Source: Branchiostoma floridae (taxonomy: Eukaryota; Chordata; Leptocardii; Amphioxiformes; Branchiostomatidae). Taken from it: a stretch of DNA of 64,000 bases. Below, in pieces: positions 1 to 11,956 of this stretch (its first letter is position 1; the number at the start of each line of letters is the position of its first letter). The stretch spans positions 24,967,076 to 25,031,075 of the forward strand of contig NC_049985.1 of NCBI RefSeq assembly GCF_000003815.2, read 5' to 3'. Made by a program: the position numbers and the translations under genes. The notes under the pieces are model-generated. The model was not told the origin of the DNA. It worked only from the letters and a program-made list of their open reading frames with translations, and did no database searches.

Positions 1-823
1 CAAAATTGGGTCGGTCAGTCGAAAAAAAAAAACTTTTCAAAAAGTCGAGGATAGGAGAGATCGGACAGAAAAACCTAAACTTTCAACATTCAGGGGGTCC
101 CTAGTTGCAAAGTCCAAAGTTTGAAGAAAAATAGTAAACGTACCGTCCAAAATAGGCACGTACAGCTACTAGAATTTGAGGCCAATAGTTAATTTGAGAA
201 AGGACAGGCAGTGAAATTTTGTCAACACAAGGTGTGGCCATCAATTTCAAAAAAAAAATTTTTCAAATCGGAAAAAATAGGGTCGGGAAATCCGAGAAAC
301 AACAAATAAAATTGGTGTGGCCTAACCATAGAGTTGGAAGCCATGAAGACTTCGGTTTCCATAGTGACAGAGAATCCTAGGATCTGATTGGACTGACTTT
401 TCACAGTGATCAAGAATCCTGTGCTCCTATTGGTGTAAATGTAAATCTAATTATTTTTGAACAGCCACAGGGAGAAATCTCTAGGGTGAAAGCACCTAAT
501 CAGTTCCTGACAGCAAGAGTTTATGTAACACAGCAGAGGGAGCCCATAGCACAGCATGACTAAGTAGTTAATCCCCCACCCTCCCACTATAGCAGATCAG
601 TTTGTCATGGATTTGGTAATGAGTGTTTAATCATCAGGGCAGACTGGACCAATTAAAGGGCTACTGGCCTATCCAATTGCACTGCTAACAGGTGTCCCAG
701 CAACATTTCAAGAATGTACTGCATTTACTGACCCTATAGACAATGGCTGGGTTAGGATTGTGGTGTCATTTGGCAATGAAGATAGAGAACTGAAGATTGA
801 TACGGTCATGTGCTCAATTTCTG
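1..823. other. Intergenic, no gene seen
   Basis: No exon with plausible splice sites and no recognisable protein was found on either strand. The only open frames are short and lack coding character. The segment ends at the 8-bp target duplication of the transposon that follows. Confidence 0.5.
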
Positions 824-831
824 GCTAGAGA

Positions 832-1399
832 TAGTCTCTACCAGGCGCTGTGAATTGGTGGTCTAAGGCACGATCTACACACAGTTTTTCCCGATATCGG
901 CGAGCCTACAACCTCTCGCCGACAGCTTTTTTTCATCGTCTAGATGGAACTACTATATCGCCATTACGATATCGGGAAAATTTCTCCCGAAAGGTCCAGA
1001 CCATTCGTACGATACCTTACCAATAGCTTAGCAGGGGTCCCCGACAGCTTCGCGCGCGTGTAGATGCTTCCCGACTTCGGGAAGGCTCATTAGCATATAA
1101 CGCCATTTGGAAAATTGCGCTAAATGTTTATGACTGCAAGCGCCATGGGTGTCTGGCCCCCTACGTTCTAGATCCCTCCCGACATCTCCACAGATATCGG
1201 TAAAAACTGTGTGACACTGTGTAGATTGGGCCTAATTTTGTAGAAATTGGACAGAGTCTATAGTACGCTAGGGCAGTCACCATCGGTGAGGAAACAACTT
1301 ATTACTCCACTGGCTGGCTGACTCCCCTAGCGTACTATAGACTCTATTTGTCCAATTTCTACAACTAGACCACTGATCCACGGAGCCTGGTAGAGGCTA
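832..1399. mobile_element. hAT-like MITE interrupted by a second MITE
   Basis: Termini are TAGTCTCTACCAGGCGC on the left and, in reverse complement, TAGCCTCTACCAGGCTCC on the right. The element is flanked by a perfect 8-bp direct repeat GCTAGAGA (824-831 and 1400-1407), the duplication size of hAT transposons. The left arm is interrupted at 867-1232; without that insert the arms continue to pair through the stretch around 1240-1273 and 1325-1362. It has no coding capacity. Related copies lie at 13881, 16066, 31353 and 59967. Confidence 0.8.
867..1232. mobile_element. Harbinger-like MITE nested in the hAT-like MITE
   Basis: Inverted termini start GGCACGATCTACACAC on the left and GGCCCAATCTACACAG in reverse complement on the right, and both arms run into a shared CACAGTTTTT block. 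It is flanked by TAA on both sides (864-866, 1233-1235), the 3-bp target type of PIF/Harbinger elements. It sits inside the left arm of the older hAT-like element. Non-coding. Confidence 0.7.
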
Positions 1400-1407
1400 G
1401 CTAGAGA

Positions 1408-2566
1408 AGCACATCATGCAGCTTTCCTCACTAAACCCAGGTCTTAAAATAGGGTACCTGACTTTGGTTGGGGAGGTAAAAGGCAGTGGAATAAGAGAAA
1501 TGGGCTCTGTCTTCCACTACTTTACCCTAGATACAGTGGATAGCAACCCACTGTCCCTGTAACCTCCAAAGAGCTATGGGACCTTGCGAAGTTGTGACCT
1601 ATAACTTTTACCCAGGAGCACAAAGTCAAAGATACAAAGTGAAAAGGCATGGGCCCTTTTTAAACTTCAGCCTGTTAAATTATGTTGGCTATGGGGTTAT
1701 CAGGCAGTACTATGCCGCTGTAGGATTAAAATATATGTTCTTTGGATCTTTTTCTACCTGACTGCTTGACACTTTTATGTGCCATCAACGAGGTACTTTC
1801 GAGCAGTGAGTCGTACACGTGCTCAAAAGTGCAAGAATCATAAACTGCCATTAGTTACAGGGATTGTTGTATCTGTCCCTTTCAACCCACACGAACCGAG
1901 CATTAACAAAGCATTCGTGCACCGGGAGCAAACGGTTCTTTATTTACGGTCCGGGCCCGGCCGTTTCGTTTGTCCACAAGATTTACAATCTAACTGCCGA
2001 CTTCTTTAGGCACCCTTGCTGGTTGCTGGGATTTACGGTTTGGGAACAACGTGACGGCCTCTTGCTTGATGGGGCAACTATAATTAGAACAGGAGCCGAA
2101 ATTAAACGGTTAAAAATGTGCAGGTAACAAGGGAGCAAAGAGGCCATTTGTCACAGCACTGTTAACGTCCTGGATAGTGAAAGGCCAGTGCTCCCTGTAT
2201 TTACATACCCAGGGAACGCGATCACTGTTGTGCTGTAGAAGTCAGAGTAGGGCGGGTAATATTAGTCTCTACCAGACTACCTATGCTGGCTGTGTGGAGA
2301 ATAATATCTTAGCAAAAAGAGATTGGTCATCATACGTTACGTTTAGTTCCATACGTAAGGTTTAGGTGTTCCTCTGATGGTCGAAATGTAACCTTCTCGT
2401 GGACTGACTCTCCTATCCAATTATTTTTTTATTACGAATCCCTTTATCCATACCCCATCAGAAGGCCTGGTGGAGGCTATACATAGCTAGCTGAGGGTCT
2501 GGCTATGAGTTGTAGCGAGCTATTTTGATTCAGCATCAATTGTAACCAGCAAGCTCTAGTTCAATG
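1408..2566. other. Intergenic, no gene seen
   Basis: Several short open frames overlap around 1.58-2.37 kb, but none has credible splice sites, conserved composition or a recognisable domain. No clear repeat was identified. Confidence 0.4.
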
Positions 2567-2570
2567 TTAA

Positions 2571-3656
2571 CCCTCTCAGCACGAGAAGCCACTATCATGG
2601 CTTTCCCATAGGACACGAGAAGCCACGATCGTGGCTTCAGGTTTAATTCTGGCGGGAAATTCAAACTGACTACTGTGAAATGGGAAATTTGGCAGAGTCT
2701 GCCAATCAGGATGCTTGTATCTTTGACCAACCAGAAGGGATGTAGCATTTGAGCCCTGTTTCTGAGGCCTCCAGCGTGTGTTTTGGCTTCAGTTTTCTAC
2801 AGGTTTATTTAGTAAATTTAGCAGAAATGGAGACAGTTTGGTGGATAATTTTGTTGGAGGCTTACAGGAGTGATGACAGGGAAATCCTTGAGGGACAGCA
2901 AGGCAAACACCCAGCTGTTTTTGTTGAGATCAAATGAGCTGATATCACCGTGTCTAATGAGTTCTACATGCATGCTTCCTTGTTGTTTTTCTTGGGGCAT
3001 AAGGAGGTCCAGGTCAGGTCAGATAGGTCACTGGTCCAAATTGACATTTTATATACTCTGATACCTGTTTCTCTACCCAAGTCATAGTAAGTGGATTTAT
3101 TTGACTCCCTGATATGTGGAGAACATCCAGAAAAATAATTTGCCATTTAGCACAAGGCATATTCATTATTTTAATAGTACAACTACAGGTGTGGGGAGGG
3201 GGGCACAACTGTTTATTGGGGTGAACATTTGTTTATCAACACTGAACTTATTTGAAATCATGCTTTGATTTTTAGTTTTTGGTCATTCTAACAGCATACC
3301 AGCATTGTGTATGTATGGTTGAGTATTTCTACATAGTTTTATGATAAATGACACAAAAAACTCAGCCCCTAGCCAAATGTTTTCTTTTGTGAAACTTTTT
3401 TTGGGAGTGTTGCAAATGTGTTTTTGAGTGGTTTCCATGACGATTGCTGTCCTCAGATTGATGGTATGATATTTATTTTGCTTGTTTTGGAAAGGCCATT
3501 CTGTGAGCTTTCCAGCAATATATAGTTTTCCTAGTCTACTCCTTTCATAACAGCTGTAATAATAATACACAAAAAGTACTAATTGACACCTGTATAGACT
3601 GGAATTATATGTCGTATATGGTATACAGGAAAAAATTTTATGACGTGTTGAGAGGG
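2571..3656. mobile_element. piggyBac-like non-autonomous element
   Basis: Inverted termini are CCCTCTCAGCACG (2571) and CGTGTTGAGAGGG (ending 3656). They are flanked by perfect TTAA on both sides (2567-2570 and 3657-3660), the target site of piggyBac transposons. A 20-nt perfect palindrome with arms GAAGCCACGA lies near 2618-2637. No transposase frame is visible across the ~1.1 kb, so it is probably non-autonomous. Elements with similar CCC-starting ends are at 8854-9796 and 38052-38297. Confidence 0.75.
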
Positions 3657-3660
3657 TTAA

Positions 3661-4143
3661 GCATTATCAATTGTAAAGCATCACTTTGATTCTACGTTAT
3701 TTGTTATCGTGAATTCCGAATAACCACAATGGACAAAATTTGCTTGTCACACAGTCAAATGCCACTGGCGGCACTGTTACAGAGTACTGTAACAGTTGTG
3801 TTTCATGTTCTGAAAACAGCCTAAACCAAATAAACTGTATGGGGCTTGCAAATGTATTCAGTTCGGTGATATAGAGTATATAACGTTTAGTACAGTCTCT
3901 CATAGTAGAAGGATGCCTACCATCGTACATTTTATGATTATCTTGGGAATCATAAAAAGTGATTTTGCGTCATGCCTGTCCCTAAAAGAAGGTATAGTTT
4001 TCATAAAACAAGATCAGATGGCAAGACATACAAGACAGTTTATATAATGTTTTGTATACATTAACATGTTTGTGTTACTGGTAGGGCACAGTCTATACAG
4101 GTTTGGAATAACAACAGACTGTGCTGTAAATCAAGGAAATAGA
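3661..4143. other. Intergenic, no gene seen
   Basis: AT-rich sequence without a supportable exon or repeat between two transposon copies. Confidence 0.4.
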
Positions 4144-4356
4144 TTACTGTAATTCCTGATATTTTCAATGTATTGTTATGTTCACGGTTTTCACGGTGAC
4201 GACTGTAACGTGAACTTATCATTACTGAAAACAAATAATTTACAGACTTTTTTTATGTGCACATGCCGCGAAAGTGAACATTTAGTTCCAAGAACAAGTT
4301 AAATTTTCTCAGACCGTGAAAGTTTGGTACCGAGAAGACAAAGTGAATTACAGTAT
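4144..4356. mobile_element. MITE, TACTGTAA family, diverged copy
   Basis: Ends read TTACTGTAATTC and GAATTACAGTA. The interior carries AACGTGAAC and CGTGAAAG blocks like the copy at 5127-5330. Non-coding; other copies at 31506 and 34264. Confidence 0.6.
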
Positions 4357-4903
4357 ATGAGCAAAATGTTAGTACATCAACATAAGTTTTTTCTTTCAAT
4401 TCCTTAGAAAACCAAAGATGTCACTAGCAAAGAATCCTCGCTAGGCAAAATCTATATTACCTTCATACTAAATCTTTGTTCACAGTAGTCAGAGCTCGGA
4501 AAAATTTATCTGTGTCTTCTGCTTTATCATTTTATGTGTTCATTGTCATCTTCCCCTGCTACTGTTTTAAGTAGTAGGGGGTCTGCATGCTCTTTTCTGA
4601 AGGCATAGGAAGGCCTCATGATTTCACATACAACGTACGTAATTTGTCAGAAACGCTGTCTTATTCACATAATCCATAGCAAAGTGACCATATGTTGTGA
4701 GACTGCCTTCCTTACTAAACTAAGAATAATATGTTGGGGTTTCTTCTAATCTGAATTCAGAATAAGGCATTGTCTGAGGGCTCTGAACCCTCCATGCAGA
4801 CCCTCTATACAAGAGTCTGTAATACTGAAGTAATTGTACAGTCAGCACTCTTCACATTTATTGCCACTGCAATTTCTACCCTCTTTTTACATGTTTGTAC
4901 CAG

Positions 4904-5044
4904 GTGTTTGGATGGGCAAACTGTGGCAAGGATTTACGACCACTCGACGACAAGAGGATGACTACCTCATCAGGGTCTTACAACCACGGGGGAAACCATA
5001 AACTTTCTACAACTTATGATCAACAGCTTACCAAGTCACGTTAG
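4904..5044 (+). CDS. Candidate terminal exon of an unidentified gene
   Basis: A strong pyrimidine tract ends in CAG at 4901-4903 and is followed by 46 open codons. The peptide starts VFGWANCGKDLRPLDDKR, continues Ser/Thr/Asn/Gly-rich and ends QQLTKSR before TAG. The stop codon is the first three bases of an inserted MITE (5042-5113), so the original C-terminus may have been longer. No upstream exon could be matched, so the reading phase is unproven and no family was recognised. It could be chance; confidence is low. Confidence 0.3.
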   Translation: MFGWANCGKDLRPLDDKRMTTSSGSYNHGGNHKLSTTYDQQLTKSR

Positions 5045-5113
5045 CCTGGGTACCATCAGGATCAGATCAGGATAGTAGTTCAGCGAACTTCTTTCCCGAT
5101 GGTACCCAGGCTA
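5042..5113. mobile_element. Short MITE, TAGCCTGGKTACC family
   Basis: A 72-bp foldback with ends TAGCCTGGGTACCATC and GATGGTACCCAGGCTA. The flanks AAGTCACGT and GAGTCACAT match at 7 of 9 positions, consistent with a decayed 9-bp target duplication. The same termini recur at 15156-15250 with an intact 9-bp duplication. Confidence 0.75.
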
Positions 5114-5126
5114 GAGTCACATGTAT

Positions 5127-5330
5127 TACTGTAAATGCATGGATTTAATTTCGGGGTAACTAGAGGGAAAAAGAACTTTTCGCGGTGGTTATAAGTTCGC
5201 GGTAGCACCGTGCACTGTAGTCTCTTACTGCCATGAAAAAATATTTGCGGTGGATGTAAGTTTGCGGTGAAGCGGCCACCGCAACAACCGTGAACATTAA
5301 ACCACCGCGAAAGTTTCTGCATATACAGTA
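5127..5330. mobile_element. MITE, TACTGTAA family
   Basis: Starts TACTGTAAATGCATGG and ends GCATATACAGTA. Inside are repeated GCGGTGG/CCACCGC blocks that pair between the arms. Members also at 4144-4356, 31506-31726 and 34264-34374. Confidence 0.75.
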
Positions 5331-5612
5331 TCTGCATAACCTGATGCCACAGGAGCTGTAGCCTGCTATTCCCTCACAAAGACTTATGATTTATATTGAA
5401 TTATTCTGACTGTTAATTTTGGCTTGAGAACTTAAAGGAGAATGATAGATTTCACTGGAAATGTCCGCAAGTAAATCTCAAATCTTTACTCAGTTGTGGA
5501 GATTGAATTGCTTTTAAATAAAGTCAGTAGTTGGACAGAAAGTTTGGGTGAGTCCATTTTTTGCGTCCGAAAATACTAGTATGCAGTTCAACTTCTACCA
5601 ATTGACAACAGG

Positions 5613-5842
5613 TTACACTAGTTCACCTTTATCCGTAGGGTAACGTTTATCGGTTGCTGTAAAAACCTAGGTATTTAGGGGTATCAAGTCGACGGCTGAT
5701 AGTTTCAAACTGCAATAGTTTGAACATATTACAACTTGAAACCACCGTCCTTCGATGTAATATCCCTTAATACCGTGTGGGTAAGCACAACGAATATAGG
5801 TTACCCTGCGGATAAAGCCTTATTAAAGGTGAACTAGCGTTA
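5613..5842. mobile_element. MITE with CTAGTTCACCTTTA ends
   Basis: Left arm reads ACTAGTTCACCTTTATCCG then TAGGGTAAC; the right arm carries GTTACCCTGCGGATAAAG then AAAGGTGAACTAGCGTTA. Arms pair over about 30 bp with a small insertion in the right arm. Non-coding. Confidence 0.7.
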
Positions 5843-7777
5843 GCAAGATCAACAGGCAATTTAGGCAGATCCAGCTTGGATTAAAACTGTCTTAATCTGA
5901 CACTCTAGAGACAAAAGATACAAGTATCCTGGCTCAGCTAAAATCACAAGACTCTCCAGGACAGCAAGATACATAGAACGATTTTTAAAGAGCCATTTCA
6001 AGTGTTCTTGTCCTTGCCCTGATCCAACAAGTCTTCAATGACAAGGATGAAGAACCTTGATGAGGTGGGGGGATGTTTGCTCAGTTGGTCAGGTGAGAGA
6101 GAGGAGGTGTATAAAGACGAGGGGGTACACTCCAAGCAGACGATGGGAGGCAACATCATTCTATGTTTTCCTAGCTGCCCATTTCTGTTACAAACTCCTT
6201 CCCTATGCAGCTAGGAAAATGTAACAATTTTACCCACTGGCATCTGCTTGGGCATTAATGCCATAATGGCTGGGTTGATCCAAAGCACCCATTCGTGAAA
6301 ATAAATTTCAATCAACAATTTTTTTTCTAGTAACATCAAGACATCCTTTCCTTCTGTTGGACCGGCATTGGACAACACCCAATCTTTTGTGGTCTGCCTG
6401 CCCTACATCGTACATGTCAAGTATGGCTGCTGTATTTGTTATATTTTTGGCCTAACTAGTTAACATTACAACTAATTTGAGTAAGCTATTCTTTCTAGCT
6501 TAAAACATGTACATATACATGTATTGAAAAGTCAGACTGTCTTATCTAAGGTATGTTCTACCACACCTTAGATAAAAATGTTTACTTCTTTGTCACAAAT
6601 GTGGCATTAATGATAAAAGGGAGGTCAATTGCTGTACCCCCAATACTTTTATGAGTCAATTCATTTTTTGTTACTTCAAACTTGACACAGTGGGTTTTTG
6701 TGTATTCAATGAATGAATGATATGCCAAAAGGAGAAAATCCACTGAAGATGCAGTATGTTTAGCTATCGTAGTACTACTTAAAGTTATTGTTCAGACAAC
6801 CCAACAAGACACCACACTGATAGTAACATAATGTTACATAACATCAACTCTCATAATACCGCCAAATGAGAAAAAATATAGCATCAGTAATCCTGAAGTA
6901 AGCGGTAAGCGGTAATCCTGAAGTATGTACATGTATACTTCAAATATTATGGAAAAGGCCTCTATTACAATGTCTTGATGTGATGATGGCACCCAGTGGA
7001 ATTATGAGAATTAATCAATTTTATATCATATTTTGAGTCTAACCGTCAACTATACTGCCTTGATTAAACATGAGTTTTATTTCATTTTCCTTTATAGCCC
7101 AAACACTTTATAATATATAAATAGTTACTTAGCAGGACAGATTCAATGAATCCATATAGTAACTTACTAAGTATTTCAAGTCAAGTCAATAATATTCATA
7201 AGTAATACCTATATATGTCAACATGACTACATGTATCACTTTAACCATAGTCAGAACCTAGATTTTTAAGCCAGAGAGTGAAAGTTCTACAAATGACAAT
7301 GTAATGAAATACAAATTGGTAAGCCTTGAGGGGGTTTTCATTGCTATGATAACAGCCACTTACTCCCTGTATAACTTTTATAGTTGCGCTGATTTCCGTC
7401 CCCAAACAAACGTGACATACAGGGTGTCATAGTACAAGTGGTCTGCTTGCAAAAATCAATACATTACACTGAAGACTGGCAGTTGGTTGGATATGTCAGG
7501 TTTTTCTGGTGTGAATTTCAATGTTGTGTTGTTGTGTGGTATCAGCGGGGGGTAACGAAATACTGTGGGTGGATAGAGCGATGCGCTCAGCGTTTACAGC
7601 GAGAAAACGGGCGTATTTTATCCTACACAGCGTTAGACGAAGGGATAAACTTGATTTAAATGCTGTGTTAATATGTACTACATATGAGACAGTTATAGAC
7701 AACACTACGGCGAAATTTAGACTATCTAAAATGACGAGACAAGTCAAGACTTCCGGTAAGGGTTAGAGCGTACATAC
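5843..7777. other. Long stretch without a supportable gene
   Basis: AT-rich DNA with only short features: a foldback of the type TTTCCTAGCTGC/GCAGCTAGGAAAA at about 6165-6215 and a hairpin with arms TATCTAAGGT/ACCTTAGATA at about 6543-6575. If the minus-strand exon at 7778-8228 continues, this is its downstream intron. No further exon was recognised. Confidence 0.4.
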
Positions 7778-8228
7778 CTTCATAACCTGGCCTTGGTTGG
7801 CGGGGACTTGGATCCGATGGGCCGCCTCGTTGTGTCCGATCCCGTCTACCGCCCCCACGGTCAGTCTCCGGGCTCCCTTGGGCTGCTGTACCTGGTTAAC
7901 CCGGGGCCGGGCGGTGGGTGCCCGCTCTTGTCGGGACGGGGCCAGGGTTGCCCTGGACGCGGTCCCGTCGTCATACCCCGAGGGAGCGGCCGTCTGTGGT
8001 CGCTGGCTGTCGTCGAAGATGCTCATCACTCTCTGCGACTGGATCTTCCCGTGTGCCGTGGACGGGCGGATCTTCTTCGATCCGTCCGCCGGCATCTTGG
8101 CGGTCCTCGTGTCCGCCAGGTTTGTTAGAAGTTTACGTTCTCCCTGGGTGACCAGTCCTCTGCGCTTGTCCTTCTTGCCCAATCCTAACAGCCGAGTCAA
8201 CTGGTTGTACTGCTCGGAGTCGATCCCC
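7778..8228 (-). CDS. Internal exon of an uncharacterised basic, disordered protein
   Basis: The minus-strand exon is bounded by an acceptor (TTCCGCCAG before 8228) and a donor (AAG then GTATGT at 7778/7777). It gives about 150 open codons, beginning GIDSEQYNQLTRLLGLG and continuing KKDKRRG. The rest is rich in Arg, Lys, Ser, Pro and Gln with RPSTA and RPQTA motifs, a style common in disordered scaffold or ciliary proteins. No domain was recognised. GC content is clearly above its surroundings. Its phase (one base completing a codon at the start, complete at the end) fits the 24235-24279 exon of the gene upstream, so both may be one gene, but the 16-kb gap makes this uncertain. Confidence 0.6.
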
Positions 8229-8853
8229 CTGGCGGAAACGTGAAGGAGTACAGTTTTAAAACTTTGATTTCTCTAACTTTGTTTGCCTTAGCAACAAGTG
8301 TCCACAAGTCACAAGATTTCACAAGGATGTGGCTTTCCTGTTATCAACTCCTAGAGCGATTTGCTACCCAAATAATGCTTGTACAATAAGGTAAGGGGTT
8401 CCGTGTTTTCTTGCCCCAGTTTAGTCGCAGGGGTCACAACCGTTGTTATGGAGGGCGCATGTAAATAAACTGGCCACGTGACTGGAGAAGGTAAACACAG
8501 ACAACAAAAGAGGACGGCAGTCAGGTGAGGTGCGGTCCGCTACGGTTCACCTGCACTGAACAGCTCGTTTCGCAAGAGGTCCTCGTTGATAGGCTATCGC
8601 CGAGTATTGCTTTCTGGGGTCGGTTTTAGGTATAGCGTGTGAAGGCCTGAAATCTCAAATTGCAGAAGTAACCAGAAATAGCCGGCGCCAGAACGAGTGA
8701 ACGGAAACGGACTTTAACTCCGTTATTATTTTTTTTGTGACACTTCGTAGGAGTGGTCATAGATTTATCTTTGCTATGTTTTATCTGACCCATGCCTCCG
8801 CTCTCGTGACTTGAAAAGCGGCATACGTGTCGATTTATTGAGCTTCTCATTAA

Positions 8854-9796
8854 CCCTCATCCGACCGGTACATTTTTACGACGAATCTGACCGTATGGGG
8901 TCATTTTTGACCCCATTTTGTTTTGCTCATAGACATATTTCTGCTGGCTTATTTTGTCATTTGTATGGATTTAATGTTTCACCAAGCTATGAAAAATATT
9001 TTGACAAGTTTTGATTGCATTAATGTTTACTCATTATCATAATTTATGCAGAAAATAAGGAGAAACCACCTTTTGCTCTAAAAATCTACCATACTCCACT
9101 TACTTTAACAATGTTTTTGTCTTAGCAATTTCTAATCGATAAGTTTGATGCTACAAGAATGCTGATGGCATAATCATGTTTTTTGACAAAAAAAGATACA
9201 ATATTTGTGAAAAGTAACGAATTTATTACTTAATTATGCACCATACTCTGTCACCTAAATACATACATACAATAACTCTTGTCTATTTTCCCGCAAAGAT
9301 GTTTCTTGTAGGTTCCTTCTGCACATTCTGTCCGTATATTGCTTTTTAATTAATTAGAAAGATTTTCACTTTCATTAGCATAGGTAGTTAGTGCTCATTA
9401 TCATAATTTATGCATAATGTCTAAAAACTGTGTTTTACACTAAAAAACTATATTTCTTTCAAAATATTCGGTGTTTACTCATCTAAACAACTATATCTTG
9501 TTGCTGTAATAGCAATGATGAGGAATGCCTGTTATTTTATTGAAATTTCTTGATATTTACGTAATTAATGATTCATAATTGGCTGGGGTCATTTTTGACC
9601 CCACCGAACCAGACACAAACTTTCAAGAATAGCTTATACAATAATGGGCAAAACTCAGTGAAAAATTGGTAGATGCTGTAAGACATGTATATTAACAAAT
9701 TCATGGAAGGATTTTTTTCTCCGATGAAAAATGTTGCTTTGGCAGATAAAAATATACGCCTGGGGTAAAAAATGACCCCATACGGTCGGATGAGGG
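8854..9796. mobile_element. piggyBac-like MITE with GGGGTCA palindromes
   Basis: Left end CCCTCATCCGACCGG follows TTAA (8850-8853). The right end reads CGGTCGGATGAGGG, with a TTAA offset by three bases (9800-9803). Three near-palindromes of the form GGGGTCATTTTTGACCCC lie just inside the ends (about 8898, 9584 and 9763). Two direct copies of CATTATCATAATTTATGC occur inside (about 9034 and 9397). Non-coding. Confidence 0.7.
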
Positions 9797-10014
9797 TTTT
9801 TAAACAAAGTTGCACAGACTTCTATCTGGCCCATGATTTATTCTCAAAGCAGATTTAAGGTCTTGGTCACTATGTTTTGAGCGTTTTTTTCTTTTTGTTT
9901 TCAATGGTGGCCTTCACCTTCTAGTATTCGCTACCTCCTAAAATCGCAAAAAAAAACGTCAAATACCAACAGGATCCCAGTCTATCTCTGCTTGGAGAGT
10001 ATTTATCGCTTTTT

Positions 10015-10104
10015 TCTCCTACGCAGAAGGGACCAAAGTTGTTTCAAGATTGATGCTTTCTGAGATCTAGACGACGTGGGTCCCCTCTGATCTGCGTAGG
10101 AGAA
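10015..10104. mobile_element. Short MITE with TTCTCCTACGCAGA ends
   Basis: Inverted ends: CTCCTACGCAGAAGGGACC at the left and GGGTCCCCTCTGATCTGCG then TAGGAG at the right. About 90 bp, non-coding. Confidence 0.65.
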
Positions 10105-10270
10105 TGTATTGCTTGGGCTTGCTATTTTTAAGATGGAGGTGCGAATTCTTCTGGATCTCATTTAATTGTTTCCTTGTGTCACACTGTACGTGGATGCATT
10201 GTTTTAATTTAATCCTATTATTGGATTGGAACGTTTCCTCAAGGTCTCATATAACGTCCTTGGTTTCCTC

Positions 10271-10295
10271 AATGTCAATGTCAATGTCAATGTAC
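10271..10295. repeat. Microsatellite (AATGTC)n
   Basis: Four consecutive AATGTC-like hexamers. Confidence 0.8.
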
Positions 10296-10897
10296 ATGTC
10301 TACCTTGATGTCTAGTACTGAAAAGTCATTTTTCTTGTGACTTTTGACCATACTATATCTTTGGAATCCAAATTGTCTTCTATCTGAATTGTCTAACAAC
10401 GTTTCCTTTTGGACATCTGAAATTGTCTTCATTCATAGTTAGAGTATAAAAGACCTATTTCTTCCAGATCACTTCAATGTCACTGACGAAGGATAGTGGA
10501 TTCTATCCGAAACGTCTGACCGTTTCCAAAACCATATCCAGTTGTTTGAGTGACTACTTTTTGGTGCATACTATCAAGGAGGTTAAAAAAGACCACCTCC
10601 TTGATACTATATTGTTCAAACACATCTCAAGCTTTATTTTCAACATCACGAAGAAGAGACGAGAAGAAACGGAACCTAGAACTCGTGGTTTAGATTAGAA
10701 TTTGATAGATGTCCTCTCAATGTCACCATGTGATCTTTATTACGACTTTTGTATCTGCCTATACTTAGCCTACGGGGGTAAGGGGATCAGAGAATTCGGC
10801 AAAAAAAATCGGCCAGGGGAGTCGGTCTACGTCAAGGTATTTCGGTTGGCTAAATTGGCATTTGAACCTTCCAATGTTTTCTTATTAATGAATATCA

Positions 10898-10955
10898 AGA
10901 ATGGGGCCCTAACCAATGGGGCCCTAACTTATCAAGAATGGGGCCCTAACCAATA
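10898..10955. repeat. Short tandem repeat of GGGGCCCTAAC
   Basis: Three copies of AATGGGGCCCTAAC, two of them preceded by TATCAAG. Each copy contains the palindrome GGGCCC. Confidence 0.8.
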
Positions 10956-11774
10956 TTGATAGATGGGTATGAAAGAATTCTAAATCTGACTTTTTGGGGC
11001 CAAATTGATGACGTCATCATTTTATTGCCCCTAATACTGCTTTTTTTTCTATGACAAAATACAGCACTTTGGTACATACCACTGCAATGAAACTTCGTTT
11101 TTCGTTGCGTAATGAGGAAAGCTACAAACTCACGGTTGCGCAAATTGATATCTACTAATGGTCTGTAGTAATAAGAAGATGTTTGTTTTCATCTAATTAA
11201 AAAAAATCAATTCTTAATAACTACAGATATTGACCCCTTCTGGCTGCGCGGCCGGCCAACTCCCCTGCAGTAGCAAAACATCCCTTCATTCTCTTCTCTT
11301 TCTTCTTTTTATTCTCCCTATAATGGTCAGCGTGGTCAGTCTGGTAGAGACCAATGACTTTACACTAACACTCACAATCATTTACCCAATGTTGACAATT
11401 GTTTTACCTGTTTGCGCCAGGTGTTAAGAGACAAGTGACGTGAAATTTTTGGACAAACATTGTCATTGATCGTGTACCTACTGGCTGTTTCTCAGTTTTC
11501 TCACGGTAATCCCTTTATTGCGTTGTTGTAAAGACACAATTTAGAAAGAAAATGGTTTGACCGAAACCCTAGCCTATATCGTGTACATACATACATACTG
11601 TTATGGAATAACTCACAAAAATCTATAAGGACATCATACATGTATTGAAGCACCGAATACGTAGAATGTTCTTTTCAAATTTTCGTTTCATAACATTTCA
11701 AGTCCCTACCCTTGGGGCCTGTTACGACATTTGATTTTCTGTTACACTCCGTGGTGGCGTGCTTCGGCCTACGC

Positions 11775-11952
11775 TAGTATCCAAGCAGACCCTACGGTGC
11801 CTTAGAGATGGTATCAAAGCTGGCAAGGGACTTAGTACAGCGGCACCATATAACGGTGCCCGTTTGACTCCCTTTGGCCGGCTATACTCCTTTGCCAGCT
11901 TTGATACTACATGTGTATCTCTTTAGGCACCGTAGGTCTGCTTGGAGACTAA
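11775..11952. mobile_element. hAT-like MITE, CCAAGCAGAYCC family, intact duplication
   Basis: Starts TAGTATCCAAGCAGACCC and ends with the inverted GGTCTGCTTGGAGACTAA. It is flanked by a perfect 8-bp direct repeat GCCTACGC (11767-11774 and 11953-11960), as for hAT transposons. Inner arms carry GTATCAAAGCTGGCA and TGCCAGCTTTGATAC. Relatives at 13737, 15122, 24511, 36863 and 56151. Confidence 0.8.
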
Positions 11953-11956
11953 GCCT

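Noticed and set aside
7797-8243. Long plus-strand open frames at 7.8-8.2 kb
   Set aside because: They mirror the minus-strand exon, which has better splice sites and composition; GC-rich sequence opens several frames at once.
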